From: an uncultured Bdellovibrionales bacterium
Lineage (GTDB): Bacteria > Bdellovibrionota > FAC87 > UBA2466
Length of the DNA stretch: 20,910 bases
Direction: 5' to 3'
Assembly (NCBI GenBank): GCA_937903155.1
Contig: CALCZU010000099.1
Span: 1 to 20,910 of the forward strand
Position numbers and translations under genes: made by a program. How positions within the stretch are numbered: position 1 is the stretch's first letter; every line of letters starts with the position of its first letter. The notes under the pieces were generated by a model, which was given only the letters and a program-made list of their open reading frames with translations, did no database searches and was not told where the DNA came from. Below are positions 1 through 7,678 of the stretch, piece by piece.

Positions 1-376
1 CGCCACCAAAGCCGCCGCGACTTCCGCCGCCGCCGCCACCGAAGCCACCACGGCTTCCGCCGCCGCCTCCGCCACGACCGCCACCGCCGCCACCAAATCC
101 ACCACGGCCACCGCCGCCAGTGCGAGGTTCTTGTGGGCGAGCTTCATTGACAGTCAATGCGCGTCCTTCGACTTCTTTGCCGTTCATTTCGGCAATTGCT
201 TTTTCTGCTTCTTCGTCAGATGCGAATTCGACAAAGCCGAATCCTTTGGAACGACCGCTGTCGCGATCCGTGATGAGTCTTGCGGACTCAACGTTGCCAA
301 AGGGAGCAAACATATCTTGCAATGACCCCTCTGTGACTGAGAAGGAAAGATTTCCTACGTATAGTTTTTTACCCAT
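1..376 (-). CDS. Glycine-rich RRM RNA-binding protein (3' end cut by window edge)
   Basis: Single RNA-recognition-motif protein followed by a Gly/Arg-rich tail, the layout of bacterial cold-inducible-type RNA-binding proteins that bind single-stranded RNA. Reading the minus strand from the ATG at 376 gives RNP2 (LYVGNL, residues about 5-10) and RNP1 (KGFGFVEF, about 44-51), so the RRM fold covers about residues 4-80. After it comes a low-complexity tail of GGGG, GRGG and SRGGFGG repeats that runs off the window at base 1; the C-terminus is therefore missing. The start is fixed by an almost perfect Shine-Dalgarno, AAGGAGGT (minus strand, 385-392), eight bases before the ATG. It is transcribed divergently from the aminomuconate operon. 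RRM assignment is secure; the specific RNA targets are unknown. Confidence 0.93.
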   Translation of the reverse strand, partial: MGKKLYVGNLSFSVTEGSLQDMFAPFGNVESARLITDRDSGRSKGFGFVEFASDEEAEKAIAEMNGKEVEGRALTVNEARPQEPRTGGGGRGGFGGGGGGRGGGGGGSRGGFGGGGGGSRGGFGG

Positions 377-465
377 TGTACTAGACCTCCTTAAAAGGTT
401 GATCGGGCGCCGAACGAGACTTTGATGAGCGCCTGCTCAGAGGTCTTCTGGATCGACAAAAGGAA

Positions 466-494
466 GTTTTACAGTAAGGTCATTAAATTCGCAA
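466..494 (-). promoter_or_regulatory. Candidate sigma-70 promoter of the RRM gene
   Basis: On the minus strand TTGCGA (489-494) and TAAAAC (466-471) are separated by 17 bp, each matching four of six consensus bases. This would give a leader of roughly 80 nt before the RRM start codon. Seen by eye only. Confidence 0.3.
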
Positions 495-501
495 GCTTCC
501 G

Positions 502-531
502 TTGCGTTGATTCAGGAGTTGGACATAGAAT
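502..531 (+). promoter_or_regulatory. Candidate promoter of the aminomuconate/kynurenine operon
   Basis: TTGCGT (502-507) and TAGAAT (526-531) with an 18-bp spacer. The -10 box matches five of six bases; the -35 is weak. It would place the transcript start only about 15 nt before the GTG start at 553, with the ribosome site GAGGTG at 541-546. No sigma-54 (-24/-12) promoter is visible here. Confidence 0.3.
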
Positions 532-552
532 CTACCCTAAGAGGTGAGCTAA

Positions 553-984
553 GTGAACGAAATTATACGACCAATTACACGATTTGATTGTCCCAGTGCG
601 CCACGGCCTTTAGGCAACTATTGTCACGCGGTGGGTTACGGAGACTTGATTTTCGTCTCGGGAATCGCGTCGCGGGATTTTGAGACCAATGAAGTGCCGG
701 GGCTTTTGATGAAAGACGGGGTGAAATTGGCTTACGATATTCGACTCGAAACCAAAGCGACGTTAGAAAATATCAAAAAGATTTTGAAAGATGCGGGAAG
801 TGATCTCGAACATGTTTTAGAGGTGAGTGTCTTTTTGCTCGATATGAAAGATTTTCCATCTTATAACGAAATCTTTGCAACTTATTTTCCAAAAATGCAT
901 CCGGCGCGCACCACCGTCGCGGTGAGTGGTCTTCCGGGAAATATTGCGATCGAAATGAAAGTCGTCGCGGTGAAAAAAGGATGA
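553..984 (+). CDS. amnD: RidA-family 2-aminomuconate deaminase
   Basis: Predicted to hydrolyse 2-aminomuconate to 2-oxo-3-hexenedioate (4-oxalocrotonate) plus ammonia, a cytosolic step of the kynurenine/2-aminomuconate route. The 143-residue product is a complete RidA/YjgF fold, with the N-terminal block APRPLGNYCHAV, the strand LIFVSGIASRD, and the family's substrate-binding Arg in HPARTTVAVSGLP (about residues 115-127). Length is close to the roughly 142 residues of known 2-aminomuconate deaminases of this family. The start is GTG, with GAGGTG six bases upstream. Its stop overlaps the next start as ATGA. RidA proteins are often generic enamine/imine deaminases, so the specific role rests on context: the next three genes are the dehydrogenase, hydratase and decarboxylase of the same route. 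Confidence 0.85.
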   Translation: MNEIIRPITRFDCPSAPRPLGNYCHAVGYGDLIFVSGIASRDFETNEVPGLLMKDGVKLAYDIRLETKATLENIKKILKDAGSDLEHVLEVSVFLLDMKDFPSYNEIFATYFPKMHPARTTVAVSGLPGNIAIEMKVVAVKKG

Positions 985-2489
985 ACTTGTTTCTTTCCAA
1001 AGAAAAAATTGAACCTTCTGACAAGGTCAGAAATTTCCTAAAAACACGCCAACAACTTTATATCAACGGCGAATGGGTCGATGGCTCTCAGAATAAATAT
1101 TATACGACTCTCAACCCGGCGACGGGCGAGATTCTCTCCGAAGTCCGCGAGGGTGGGGCGAAAGATATTCAGAATGCTGTTCTAGCGGCGACGACTGCGT
1201 TTGAAGATTCTGAGTGGCGCGGATTTTCAATAGAAGAGCGAGCGGATACATTAAGAAGCATTGCGGATTTGATTTTAAAGAACCGCGAGGACCTCGCAGT
1301 TTTAGAAACACTCGATACCGGAAAGCCGATTTCAGAAAGTTATGACGGCGATATTTTAAGAAGTGCTTCGAATTTTCAGTTTTTTGCGGATTATTCGAAA
1401 GAGATTCAAGATCTCGAGTTTAAAAATGATCGCGAAACCCATACGGCGTTTCGCGAGCCGTTAGGCGTTGTGGCTCTCGTGACGCCTTGGAACCTTCCGC
1501 TTTATCTTGAGACTTGGAAAATTGCTCCTGCACTCTTAATGGGAAACAGTATTGTTTTAAAACCCTCGGAGTTAACGCCGCTTACGGCATCGTACTTCAC
1601 TCATCTCTTGCATCAGTCGGGGATTTTACCGAGGGGCGTTTTTAATTTAGTGCATGGGTTTGGAGAAAATTCGGCGGGAGAAGCCTTGGTCAGTCATCCG
1701 GGCGTCAACGGAATTTCTTTTACGGGTGAAACGAGTACTGGACGAGCCATTATGCGCTCGGCGGCGATCGGACCCACTCGAGTTTCTTTTGAACTTGGAG
1801 GTAAGGGCGCAAGTGTTGTTTTTCAGTCGGCCGATATCGACAGTGCGGTGAGTGAAATAGTGCGGGCAGGGTTTCGCAATCAAGGAGAGATTTGTCTCGC
1901 CACTCCCAGGATTCTCGTCGAAGAATCTTGCTACGAGGAATTTAAAGAAAAACTCTTAGAGGGAGTTCGAGAAATCAACCTAGGCGATCCTCTTACAACT
2001 TCGACGACCATGGGCGCTCTGATTAGCGAGGGCCATTACGAAAAGGTCATGGGGTATTTAGAAAAAGTAGAACCGCCTGCGAAAATTCTCTTAGGGGGAA
2101 AACGTCCCCCGCATCTTCCAACGGGAAATTTTTTGGAACCGACGGTCATCGAAGGTTTGTCAGAAAATCATCCGGTGAGCTGCGAGGAGGTGTTTGGCCC
2201 TGTGATTTCGCTTCATCCTTTTAAGGGAGAAGAAGCCGCAGTGAAATTGGTGAACGCGACGCCTTACGGGCTTTCAGCCTCGATCTATTCACAGGATGTA
2301 AAACAGATTGAGCGTGTGAGTCGGCAGATTCGAATAGGGCTTGTGTGGGTGAACTGCTGGTTTGCGCGGGATTTGAGAGTGCCTTTTGGCGGACAAAAAC
2401 GAAGTGGAATCGGACGCGAAGGTGGAAAGTGGAGTTTGGACTTTTTTTCGGAATGGAAAAGCATCTGTGTGAGGAACAATGGAAAATAA
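981..2489 (+). CDS. amnC: 2-aminomuconic 6-semialdehyde dehydrogenase (ALDH superfamily)
   Basis: NAD-dependent oxidation of 2-aminomuconic 6-semialdehyde to 2-aminomuconate. The 502-residue protein is a full-length class aldehyde dehydrogenase: oxyanion-hole Asn171 in VTPWNLPL, cofactor Lys194 in LKPSELTP, Gly-rich FTGETSTG (248-254), general base Glu271 in FELGGKG, and nucleophile Cys305 in NQGEICLATPR. Two arginines, in DILRSASNF (Arg127) and NCWFARDLRVPFGG (Arg466), fit the substrate-carboxylate-binding arginines that I recall for the Pseudomonas fluorescens aminomuconate semialdehyde dehydrogenase and ALDH8; this supports the narrow assignment over a generic betaine/hydroxymuconic dehydrogenase. 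Start ATG overlaps the preceding stop (ATGA). The following gene starts inside its last codons, so the operon is translationally coupled. Confidence 0.9.
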   Translation: MNLFLSKEKIEPSDKVRNFLKTRQQLYINGEWVDGSQNKYYTTLNPATGEILSEVREGGAKDIQNAVLAATTAFEDSEWRGFSIEERADTLRSIADLILKNREDLAVLETLDTGKPISESYDGDILRSASNFQFFADYSKEIQDLEFKNDRETHTAFREPLGVVALVTPWNLPLYLETWKIAPALLMGNSIVLKPSELTPLTASYFTHLLHQSGILPRGVFNLVHGFGENSAGEALVSHPGVNGISFTGETSTGRAIMRSAAIGPTRVSFELGGKGASVVFQSADIDSAVSEIVRAGFRNQGEICLATPRILVEESCYEEFKEKLLEGVREINLGDPLTTSTTMGALISEGHYEKVMGYLEKVEPPAKILLGGKRPPHLPTGNFLEPTVIEGLSENHPVSCEEVFGPVISLHPFKGEEAAVKLVNATPYGLSASIYSQDVKQIERVSRQIRIGLVWVNCWFARDLRVPFGGQKRSGIGREGGKWSLDFFSEWKSICVRNNGK

Positions 2490-3279
2490 ATGGATAAAAG
2501 AATTTTCGGATAGTCTTTACGAGGCTGAAAAGTCGCGGACGCCCGTAAAACCACTGACGTCTACAAAAACGGATTTGAGTTTGGAGGAAGCGTATCAGAT
2601 TCAGAACTTCAACGCGCAGAGGGCGATGAAGCAAGGGCGAAAACTCATCGGTTATAAAGTGGGTTTAACGTCAAAAGTCGTTCAACAGAAATTTGGGGTC
2701 GATGAACCCGATTTTGGACATTTATTCCACGACATGCTTTTGCTCAATGACACGGAGGTGGATCTCTCTCAACTGATTCAACCGAAAATCGAAGGGGAGG
2801 TGGCTTTTGTAATGGGGAAAGATCTTTCCACTTCGGGTGTCACGCCGACAGAAGTGATTCGAGCGGTGGATTACGTCACTTGTTCTTTTGAGATCGTCGA
2901 CAGTCGGATCGAGAACTGGAAGATCAAAGGTGCCGATACGATTGCGGACAATGGTTCGTCGTCGCGGTTTGTATTATCTCCGAAGAAAACATTGCTTTCG
3001 GATTTGGATTTTTCTCATGTCGGGATGGCGCTCTCTAAGAATGGCGTTGTAGAGGTTACAGGCAGTGCGTCGGCAGTAATGGGAAATCCGATTCACGCGG
3101 TGGCTTTTGTGGCAAATGAATTGGGAAGGTTCGGTAAAACGATTCACGCCGGCGATGTTATTCTTTCGGGATCTCTTTCGGGGATGCTCGAAATGAAAGA
3201 CTCGGATTTTTTTTCGTGTGAGATGTGGAGACTGGGAACGGTCAATGTAACTTGTAGAAATAAAGGGGAATCAAAATGA
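2479..3279 (+). CDS. amnF: 2-oxopent-4-enoate (2-keto-4-pentenoate) hydratase
   Basis: Adds water to 2-oxopent-4-enoate to give 4-hydroxy-2-oxovalerate, the substrate of the final aldolase. The 266-residue product belongs to the hydratase/4-oxalocrotonate decarboxylase family of the FAH-like fold. The signature IGYKVGLTSKVVQQKFGVDEP followed by DFGHLF is the MhpD/hydratase version (VGLTS..VQQ.LGV..PDFG), and the metal-site acidic residues lie in QPKIEGEVAF and CSFEIVDSRI. The DTIADN.SSSRFVLS block is also family-typical. It is paralogous to the next gene, which matches the decarboxylase version. It overlaps the dehydrogenase gene by 11 nt and the decarboxylase gene by ATGA. In characterised meta-pathways the hydratase and decarboxylase form a complex, consistent with the adjacency. 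The order of the two activities is assigned by motif only. Confidence 0.85.
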   Translation: MENKWIKEFSDSLYEAEKSRTPVKPLTSTKTDLSLEEAYQIQNFNAQRAMKQGRKLIGYKVGLTSKVVQQKFGVDEPDFGHLFHDMLLLNDTEVDLSQLIQPKIEGEVAFVMGKDLSTSGVTPTEVIRAVDYVTCSFEIVDSRIENWKIKGADTIADNGSSSRFVLSPKKTLLSDLDFSHVGMALSKNGVVEVTGSASAVMGNPIHAVAFVANELGRFGKTIHAGDVILSGSLSGMLEMKDSDFFSCEMWRLGTVNVTCRNKGESK

Positions 3280-4049
3280 CCTCTCGTGAAAAAGTTGAAG
3301 CGCTCTTGAAGGCGAGAAGTTCTCGAACTTCATTAACCGCGTTTACTGATTCGGAACCCGGATTTTCAATTGAAGACGGCTACGCGATTCAGAATGCGAT
3401 TTTGAATCAAGCCATTCAACAAGGCGAAAAGCTTTCAGGATTCAAAATGGGTCTGACGTCCAAAGCGAAACAAAAGGATGTGAGCGTCTTTGAGCCGATT
3501 CGAGGGTTTTTACTGCAATCCATGGAGATCGTTCCCAACGGGGTGGTTGAATTGTCGACTCGGATTAGACCTCGTGCCGAGCCCGAAATTGCGATTGTTC
3601 TCAAAGAGGATCTCAAAGGAAAAAACGTGATGGCCCGGGACATTGTTGCTCGGATTTATGGGATCTATCTAGCTTGTGAAATCATCGATAGTCGTTACAA
3701 AGATTATAAATTTAAGCTGCCGGATGTGATTGCAGATAATACCTCGGCGAGCGGGTATCTTTTAGGAAACGTAAATCTTTTGCCTTACCTCGAACACCTT
3801 CGACTAATGGGAATTACGTTTAGAAGAAACGGTGAGATTGTAGAGACTGGTGCGCCCGCAGGGGCGTTGGGCGATCCCATCATGAGTCTTGTGGAACTTG
3901 TGCGGTCACTTTCAAAAACGGACGAAGGCCTTCTTGCTGGACAAGTTGTTTTGACCGGAGGGCTAACTAACAGCCATTTCATCTTGCCAAGAGATGTCTT
4001 CGAAGTGGAATGCGCTTACGACCGTTTTAGTTTTTCGGTAAAAGAATAA
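3276..4049 (+). CDS. amnE: 4-oxalocrotonate (2-oxo-3-hexenedioate) decarboxylase
   Basis: Decarboxylates 2-oxo-3-hexenedioate, the product of the RidA-type deaminase, to 2-oxopent-4-enoate, using a divalent metal. The 257-residue protein shares the family core with its upstream paralogue, but has the decarboxylase-type motif FKMGLTSKAKQKDVSVFEP followed by GFLL (compare KMGLTSxAKxxxxGVxxPIxGFL of DmpH/XylI). It continues with RPRAEPEIAIVL, ACEIIDSRY and DVIADNTSASGYLLG, where the conserved Glu/Asp metal ligands sit. Start ATG overlaps the hydratase stop; the next gene begins four bases after its stop. Substrate-level assignment is from family and context. Confidence 0.85.
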   Translation: MTSREKVEALLKARSSRTSLTAFTDSEPGFSIEDGYAIQNAILNQAIQQGEKLSGFKMGLTSKAKQKDVSVFEPIRGFLLQSMEIVPNGVVELSTRIRPRAEPEIAIVLKEDLKGKNVMARDIVARIYGIYLACEIIDSRYKDYKFKLPDVIADNTSASGYLLGNVNLLPYLEHLRLMGITFRRNGEIVETGAPAGALGDPIMSLVELVRSLSKTDEGLLAGQVVLTGGLTNSHFILPRDVFEVECAYDRFSFSVKE

Positions 4050-4053
4050 ACTT

Positions 4054-5253
4054 ATGATTTTTGATTTGTTCCATTCGATTAGCGACCCAGTGATTGATGG
4101 CAAAAACTTAGGTCCTGTGAAATCAATCGCGAGTTTTTTGGATCAGGTGAAACTTGCGGAGGCGCTTGGGATGGATACGGCTTGGGTTGCAGAGAGCCAC
4201 TTTTCTTCAGAGGTGCAGAAAAAAACGAGTGTCGCGACGATCCAGAATTTTATGGGAGAGGTCGGGCTTAACGCGGATTCATATCAGCTATTTAATCTTG
4301 TCGAGAAAAATACGAAGAAAATCAATTTTGGGACCGGTATCCACAATATCGTGGGCGGAAGTGGAGGACCGATAGCGAGCGCTGAACGTGCAAATTTTCT
4401 GCGTTTTATGAATCAGAACTTCGTTGAAAATCCCAGGGAGATACGACTCGGAGTCGCGAGCGGCAGGTTCCCTTACCAAAATACGCCGTTTGGAGTTTTT
4501 CCTAGAAATAGTCTAGAGAAAGATTTGTGGCCCATTTTGAAGCGACTTGTATTTTTGGAAGCACTCGAAATCTTTTTGAGGCTGTTAAAAAAAGAAGAGG
4601 TCTCGTCCTCGAAGATTGCCACTCGCGAAATCACTTTAGCCCAACTCGAGCGTGAGATGCCTCGGGATGCTGAAAGGCTTAAATCTCGTTATTCGTTTCC
4701 GATTCAAGTTCCGTCTCGTTATTTGTTTGAAACTTTAAAGCTCGTGCCAGATTCGGATATCGAAAAAAGTTTCCAACTCGTTTTGGGATCTCATGATCCC
4801 GAAGCGCTCGAACTAGCATATCAATACTGGCAAATGGATCTCTTTAATTTGTCTTTCACTCCACCCGAGCAGTTGGAAAAAACGCATCAAAAAATGATTC
4901 AGCTTAATTCTGGGACTAAAAAACCTTGGAAAAGGTCTCGGCTTCCGAGGACGGTAATGGTTTTCATTGATCCCGACACGCGTAAGGCTCAAGCACTTGC
5001 GCATTCAGTCTTAGACGTCTATATCGACGCGATGAAAGGAACGGCCCAAGTTCCTGACAAGACCGTTTTATTACAAAGAGCCTTGGTAGGGGATGCAAGC
5101 GAAATTCGAGATCAGTTGCATCCCGAAAACCCGAGGAAGTTTCATCCAGACGATCGCCTGATGCTTTGGTTTGAATTCAATCAACTGGATAACGACGACA
5201 TCAAAGGGCGAATGAAATATTTTTTTAAGGAAGTGGCAGAAAAAATCGCATGA
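4054..5253 (+). CDS. Luciferase-like (LLM class) flavin-dependent oxidoreductase, role unknown
   Basis: Member of the bacterial luciferase-like monooxygenase superfamily, which uses reduced FMN or F420 in a TIM barrel. The N-terminal part shows the class hallmarks: LAEALGMDTAWVAESHF (about residues 34-50), and NFGTGIHNIVGG followed by ASAERANFL (about 90-112). REIRLGVASGRFP (about 129-141) resembles the usual R..VGVGxGxxP strand-loop. At 399 residues it is of usual or slightly long length. The region around residues 165-250 is charged and less typical, so substrate cannot be predicted. It sits four bases after the decarboxylase gene and overlaps the fusion gene by ATGA, so it is produced with the kynurenine enzymes. 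No canonical kynurenine pathway step uses an LLM enzyme. It may oxygenate a pathway intermediate or act in a side branch; this is inference. Confidence 0.8.
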   Translation: MIFDLFHSISDPVIDGKNLGPVKSIASFLDQVKLAEALGMDTAWVAESHFSSEVQKKTSVATIQNFMGEVGLNADSYQLFNLVEKNTKKINFGTGIHNIVGGSGGPIASAERANFLRFMNQNFVENPREIRLGVASGRFPYQNTPFGVFPRNSLEKDLWPILKRLVFLEALEIFLRLLKKEEVSSSKIATREITLAQLEREMPRDAERLKSRYSFPIQVPSRYLFETLKLVPDSDIEKSFQLVLGSHDPEALELAYQYWQMDLFNLSFTPPEQLEKTHQKMIQLNSGTKKPWKRSRLPRTVMVFIDPDTRKAQALAHSVLDVYIDAMKGTAQVPDKTVLLQRALVGDASEIRDQLHPENPRKFHPDDRLMLWFEFNQLDNDDIKGRMKYFFKEVAEKIA

Positions 5254-6815
5254 ACTCTCTCTTGTTAGAATTTAAACGAAATGGTTTCACTGAAATCGCA
5301 GTTCATGGTTTTGTTTCGATTTATGATGGCGAAAAAATTATTTATCAGTCTGCGGACTGGGATGGCGAATTTCCGGCTCGGTCTCTTCTAAAACCGTTTC
5401 AATTTTTAGCATCCGGAGTGCCTGCGAAATTTGAAGCGGGCGAGAAGCTTGCCGCCGGCATGGGTTCACTTTCCTCGACGCCTGAACAAGTTGCGACTCT
5501 TCAAAAATGGTATTCTGACGATCAAATTTCGAAGGTTAAAGCGCCAGTAAGCTATCCGATGGATGAAGAGTCGAGAGTGCTTCTGAAAGTAGCTCAGAAA
5601 AAAGCTTCGATTTTATTTCAGCCTTGTTTGGGAAAACATTTAGCGATTTTGGATGGCTGTGTACTGAACCATTGGCCATTGGATTCTTATTTGGAAGAAA
5701 GCCATCCTTTTCACCAAAAACTGACTGAAACGCTGCAGAAGTCGTTAAAGGTGAAACGGGCATTTTCTTGGGTGACGGATGGTTGTCTTTTGCCTAGCCC
5801 CGTATTGAGAGTGTCAGAAATTGCTGAACTGTACCAAAAAGTAGCTGAAGGGCAGGGAGAATTTAAAAAAATCCAAAAAATAATAATGGATTATCCTGAA
5901 TGGATTGGCGGGCCGAATCGTTTTGATACAAGGCTCATGCAGATTAATCCGGGAAAAGTGATCGCAAAAGAAGGTGCCGACGGACTTTTAGGAGTTGCCA
6001 TTCTTCCGACCGAAAAGTTTCCGAGAGGGTTAGGAATTGTTTCAAAAATTGATGCCGGCTATGTTCCTAACCTGATGTTTGAAACCTTAGCGCCGATTTT
6101 TCAAGCGCTGGGTTTGAAAGCTGTCAGCCGGGCTCCGAAAGGGCAAAGTGTCACGTTTCACTATCAGCCTTTTGAAAGTGAGAAAAATACCTGGATAGAT
6201 ATCTCTCCAACGATTCATTCGAAGCTAGCCGTTTGGCCCGGTGATATTGCTTTTAAAAGAAATCCATCCATGGAGACGTCGAAAGGCGCTCACATGACGC
6301 TTTCGAGTTTAGAAACCACTGTTCATCTGGGGACCCACACGGATTCCCCCGTCCATTTTGAAAAAGACGGGGTCGGAATTGAATCTGTCGAACTCTCCAA
6401 GTACATCGGGACTGTTCAAATTATTGAGGTTCCGAAGAAGTTGAATGGAGTCATTTTGGTTTCCGATTTGGATCGGCCGGCGATTCGTGCCGATAGGGTG
6501 CTTTTTAAGACGGGATCTTCGCCTGTGCCAACTCAATTCAACGAAGATTTTATGTCGCTGTCTAAAGAACTTGTCGAATTTCTGGGTAAGAAAAATGTAA
6601 AACTGGTCGGAATTGATACCCCTTCGATTGATCCGTTTTCCTCCAAAGAATTACCGGCTCATCATGAAACCACTGTTTGGAATATGGGAATTCTCGAGGG
6701 AGTGGTTCTCGAAAAGGTAAAGCCTGGAATTTATTTTATGTCGGCGCTTCCTCTCAAAATCGAAGGAGCGGACGCAAGTCCCGTGAGAGTTGCTCTAAAG
6801 CCGATCTCTCTTTAG
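5250..6815 (+). CDS. kynB: Fusion: asparaginase-II-like amidohydrolase + KynB-type kynurenine formamidase
   Basis: Two-domain protein of 521 residues. Residues 1 to about 298 match the asparaginase II family (Rhizobium etli ReAV type): FPARSLLKPFQ with Ser45 and Lys48, SLSSTP (73-78), CLGKH with Cys126 and Lys129, VTDGC with Cys179, WIGG (218-221), and SKIDAG with Lys266. These line up with the Ser-Lys pairs and the Cys-Lys-Cys zinc site I recall for ReAV, so the domain looks catalytically competent. Residues about 315-521 are a complete cyclase-family kynurenine formamidase: WIDISPTI, VWPGD, the metal motif HLGTHTDSPVHF (359-370), LVGIDTPSIDPF, ILEGVVLE, and ALPLKIEGADASPVR. KynB hydrolyses N-formylkynurenine to kynurenine plus formate, just after the dioxygenase step encoded at 7679-8458. 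The gene is the last of the operon and its 3' end overlaps the convergent RluA-type gene by four bases. The substrate of the N-terminal domain is unknown; KynB is normally a stand-alone protein of about 210 residues. Confidence 0.88.
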   Translation: MNSLLLEFKRNGFTEIAVHGFVSIYDGEKIIYQSADWDGEFPARSLLKPFQFLASGVPAKFEAGEKLAAGMGSLSSTPEQVATLQKWYSDDQISKVKAPVSYPMDEESRVLLKVAQKKASILFQPCLGKHLAILDGCVLNHWPLDSYLEESHPFHQKLTETLQKSLKVKRAFSWVTDGCLLPSPVLRVSEIAELYQKVAEGQGEFKKIQKIIMDYPEWIGGPNRFDTRLMQINPGKVIAKEGADGLLGVAILPTEKFPRGLGIVSKIDAGYVPNLMFETLAPIFQALGLKAVSRAPKGQSVTFHYQPFESEKNTWIDISPTIHSKLAVWPGDIAFKRNPSMETSKGAHMTLSSLETTVHLGTHTDSPVHFEKDGVGIESVELSKYIGTVQIIEVPKKLNGVILVSDLDRPAIRADRVLFKTGSSPVPTQFNEDFMSLSKELVEFLGKKNVKLVGIDTPSIDPFSSKELPAHHETTVWNMGILEGVVLEKVKPGIYFMSALPLKIEGADASPVRVALKPISL

Positions 6816-7675
6816 GAAATTTGGTAGTCGGGCTTGAGTTCATAACGCTTGTCCGCCCAGCCAACTTCACTGCAGAAGAGTCCAATCGATTGCGAATCGG
6901 GTAATCGATAAGGCGAACCATACTGAGCGTCGTTAATGAGAGGGCAGCCTAGAAGTTTAAATTGTGCTCGGATCTGGTGGGTTCTACCTGTTAAAAGTTG
7001 GATCCGGCTTTCGACAAAAGAATGCTTTCCTAAAACTACTGGATTTGAGTTTTCGATCTTAAGTTCACAGGGAAGCCACTTTTCCTTTTTCTCAAAAGAC
7101 ATTTCCTTCGGCGAGCGTTCTGAAGGCGCCATATAGTGCAGGTGATATCCTTGCTGGGGTTCTTTCTCCGTCAAAACAGAATAGAATTTGCTCACGGCTT
7201 TATCGCTTAGAAGACGATTGAACTTTGTCTGAAACTCTTTTGTTTTCGCAAAAACGAGAAGACCTCCGACTGGGACATCGAGCCTTTGAGTGACGTAGAG
7301 ATTACCGCCCAGCGCTTTTCTCATTTGAGTCAGGACATTTTCTTCGTGGTTATCCAAAGTGGCATGAACGGGAATATCATAAGGCTTGTTGACGACGATA
7401 AAATCGGATTCGTTTGCAACAATACATTTCTTCCAGTCGATTCCATCGACTGGGAATCTCTTAGGCTTGAGATGTATACGAACATAAGAACCTTTTTTCA
7501 TCTGGATATTTTGGAATATCCGGTATTTATTTTGGTAAATCGCTCCCAGCTCGATGAGTTGAGAGGCTTCTTCAGGCTTTAACTTGAAATGACCTGTCAG
7601 ACATTCAACAAGTGTCATCGGCGCCGAAGTGACGTGGTGAGCAATTCGATTTTCAGCGCGGTAGGACGTGGCCAT
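6812..7675 (-). CDS. RluA-family RNA pseudouridine synthase
   Basis: Isomerises uridine to pseudouridine in rRNA or tRNA. The 287-residue product has an S4-like N-terminal segment (about residues 18-70), FIVVNKPYDIPVHA (about 92-105), the catalytic motif TQRLDVPVGGLLVFAKT with Asp133, and the C-terminal RLTGRTHQIRAQF-like block (LLTGRTHQIRAQF) with CPLINDAQYG. The usual HRLDxxTSG is here QRLDVPVGG; the catalytic Asp is kept. The exact target uridine cannot be told from sequence. It starts three bases after the kynA stop without a clear Shine-Dalgarno, so it is probably expressed by coupling. Its 3' end meets the kynurenine operon head-on. Confidence 0.88.
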   Translation of the reverse strand: MATSYRAENRIAHHVTSAPMTLVECLTGHFKLKPEEASQLIELGAIYQNKYRIFQNIQMKKGSYVRIHLKPKRFPVDGIDWKKCIVANESDFIVVNKPYDIPVHATLDNHEENVLTQMRKALGGNLYVTQRLDVPVGGLLVFAKTKEFQTKFNRLLSDKAVSKFYSVLTEKEPQQGYHLHYMAPSERSPKEMSFEKKEKWLPCELKIENSNPVVLGKHSFVESRIQLLTGRTHQIRAQFKLLGCPLINDAQYGSPYRLPDSQSIGLFCSEVGWADKRYELKPDYQIS

Positions 7676-7678
7676 AAT

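Noticed and set aside
120..425. Plus-strand open frames opposite the RRM gene
   Set aside because: They are antisense shadows of a clear RRM coding region with its own strong ribosome site.
2479..4049. The two tandem hydratase/decarboxylase paralogues as a recent duplication
   Set aside because: Their sequences are strongly diverged and each matches a different known activity; this adjacent pair is normal in meta-cleavage operons.
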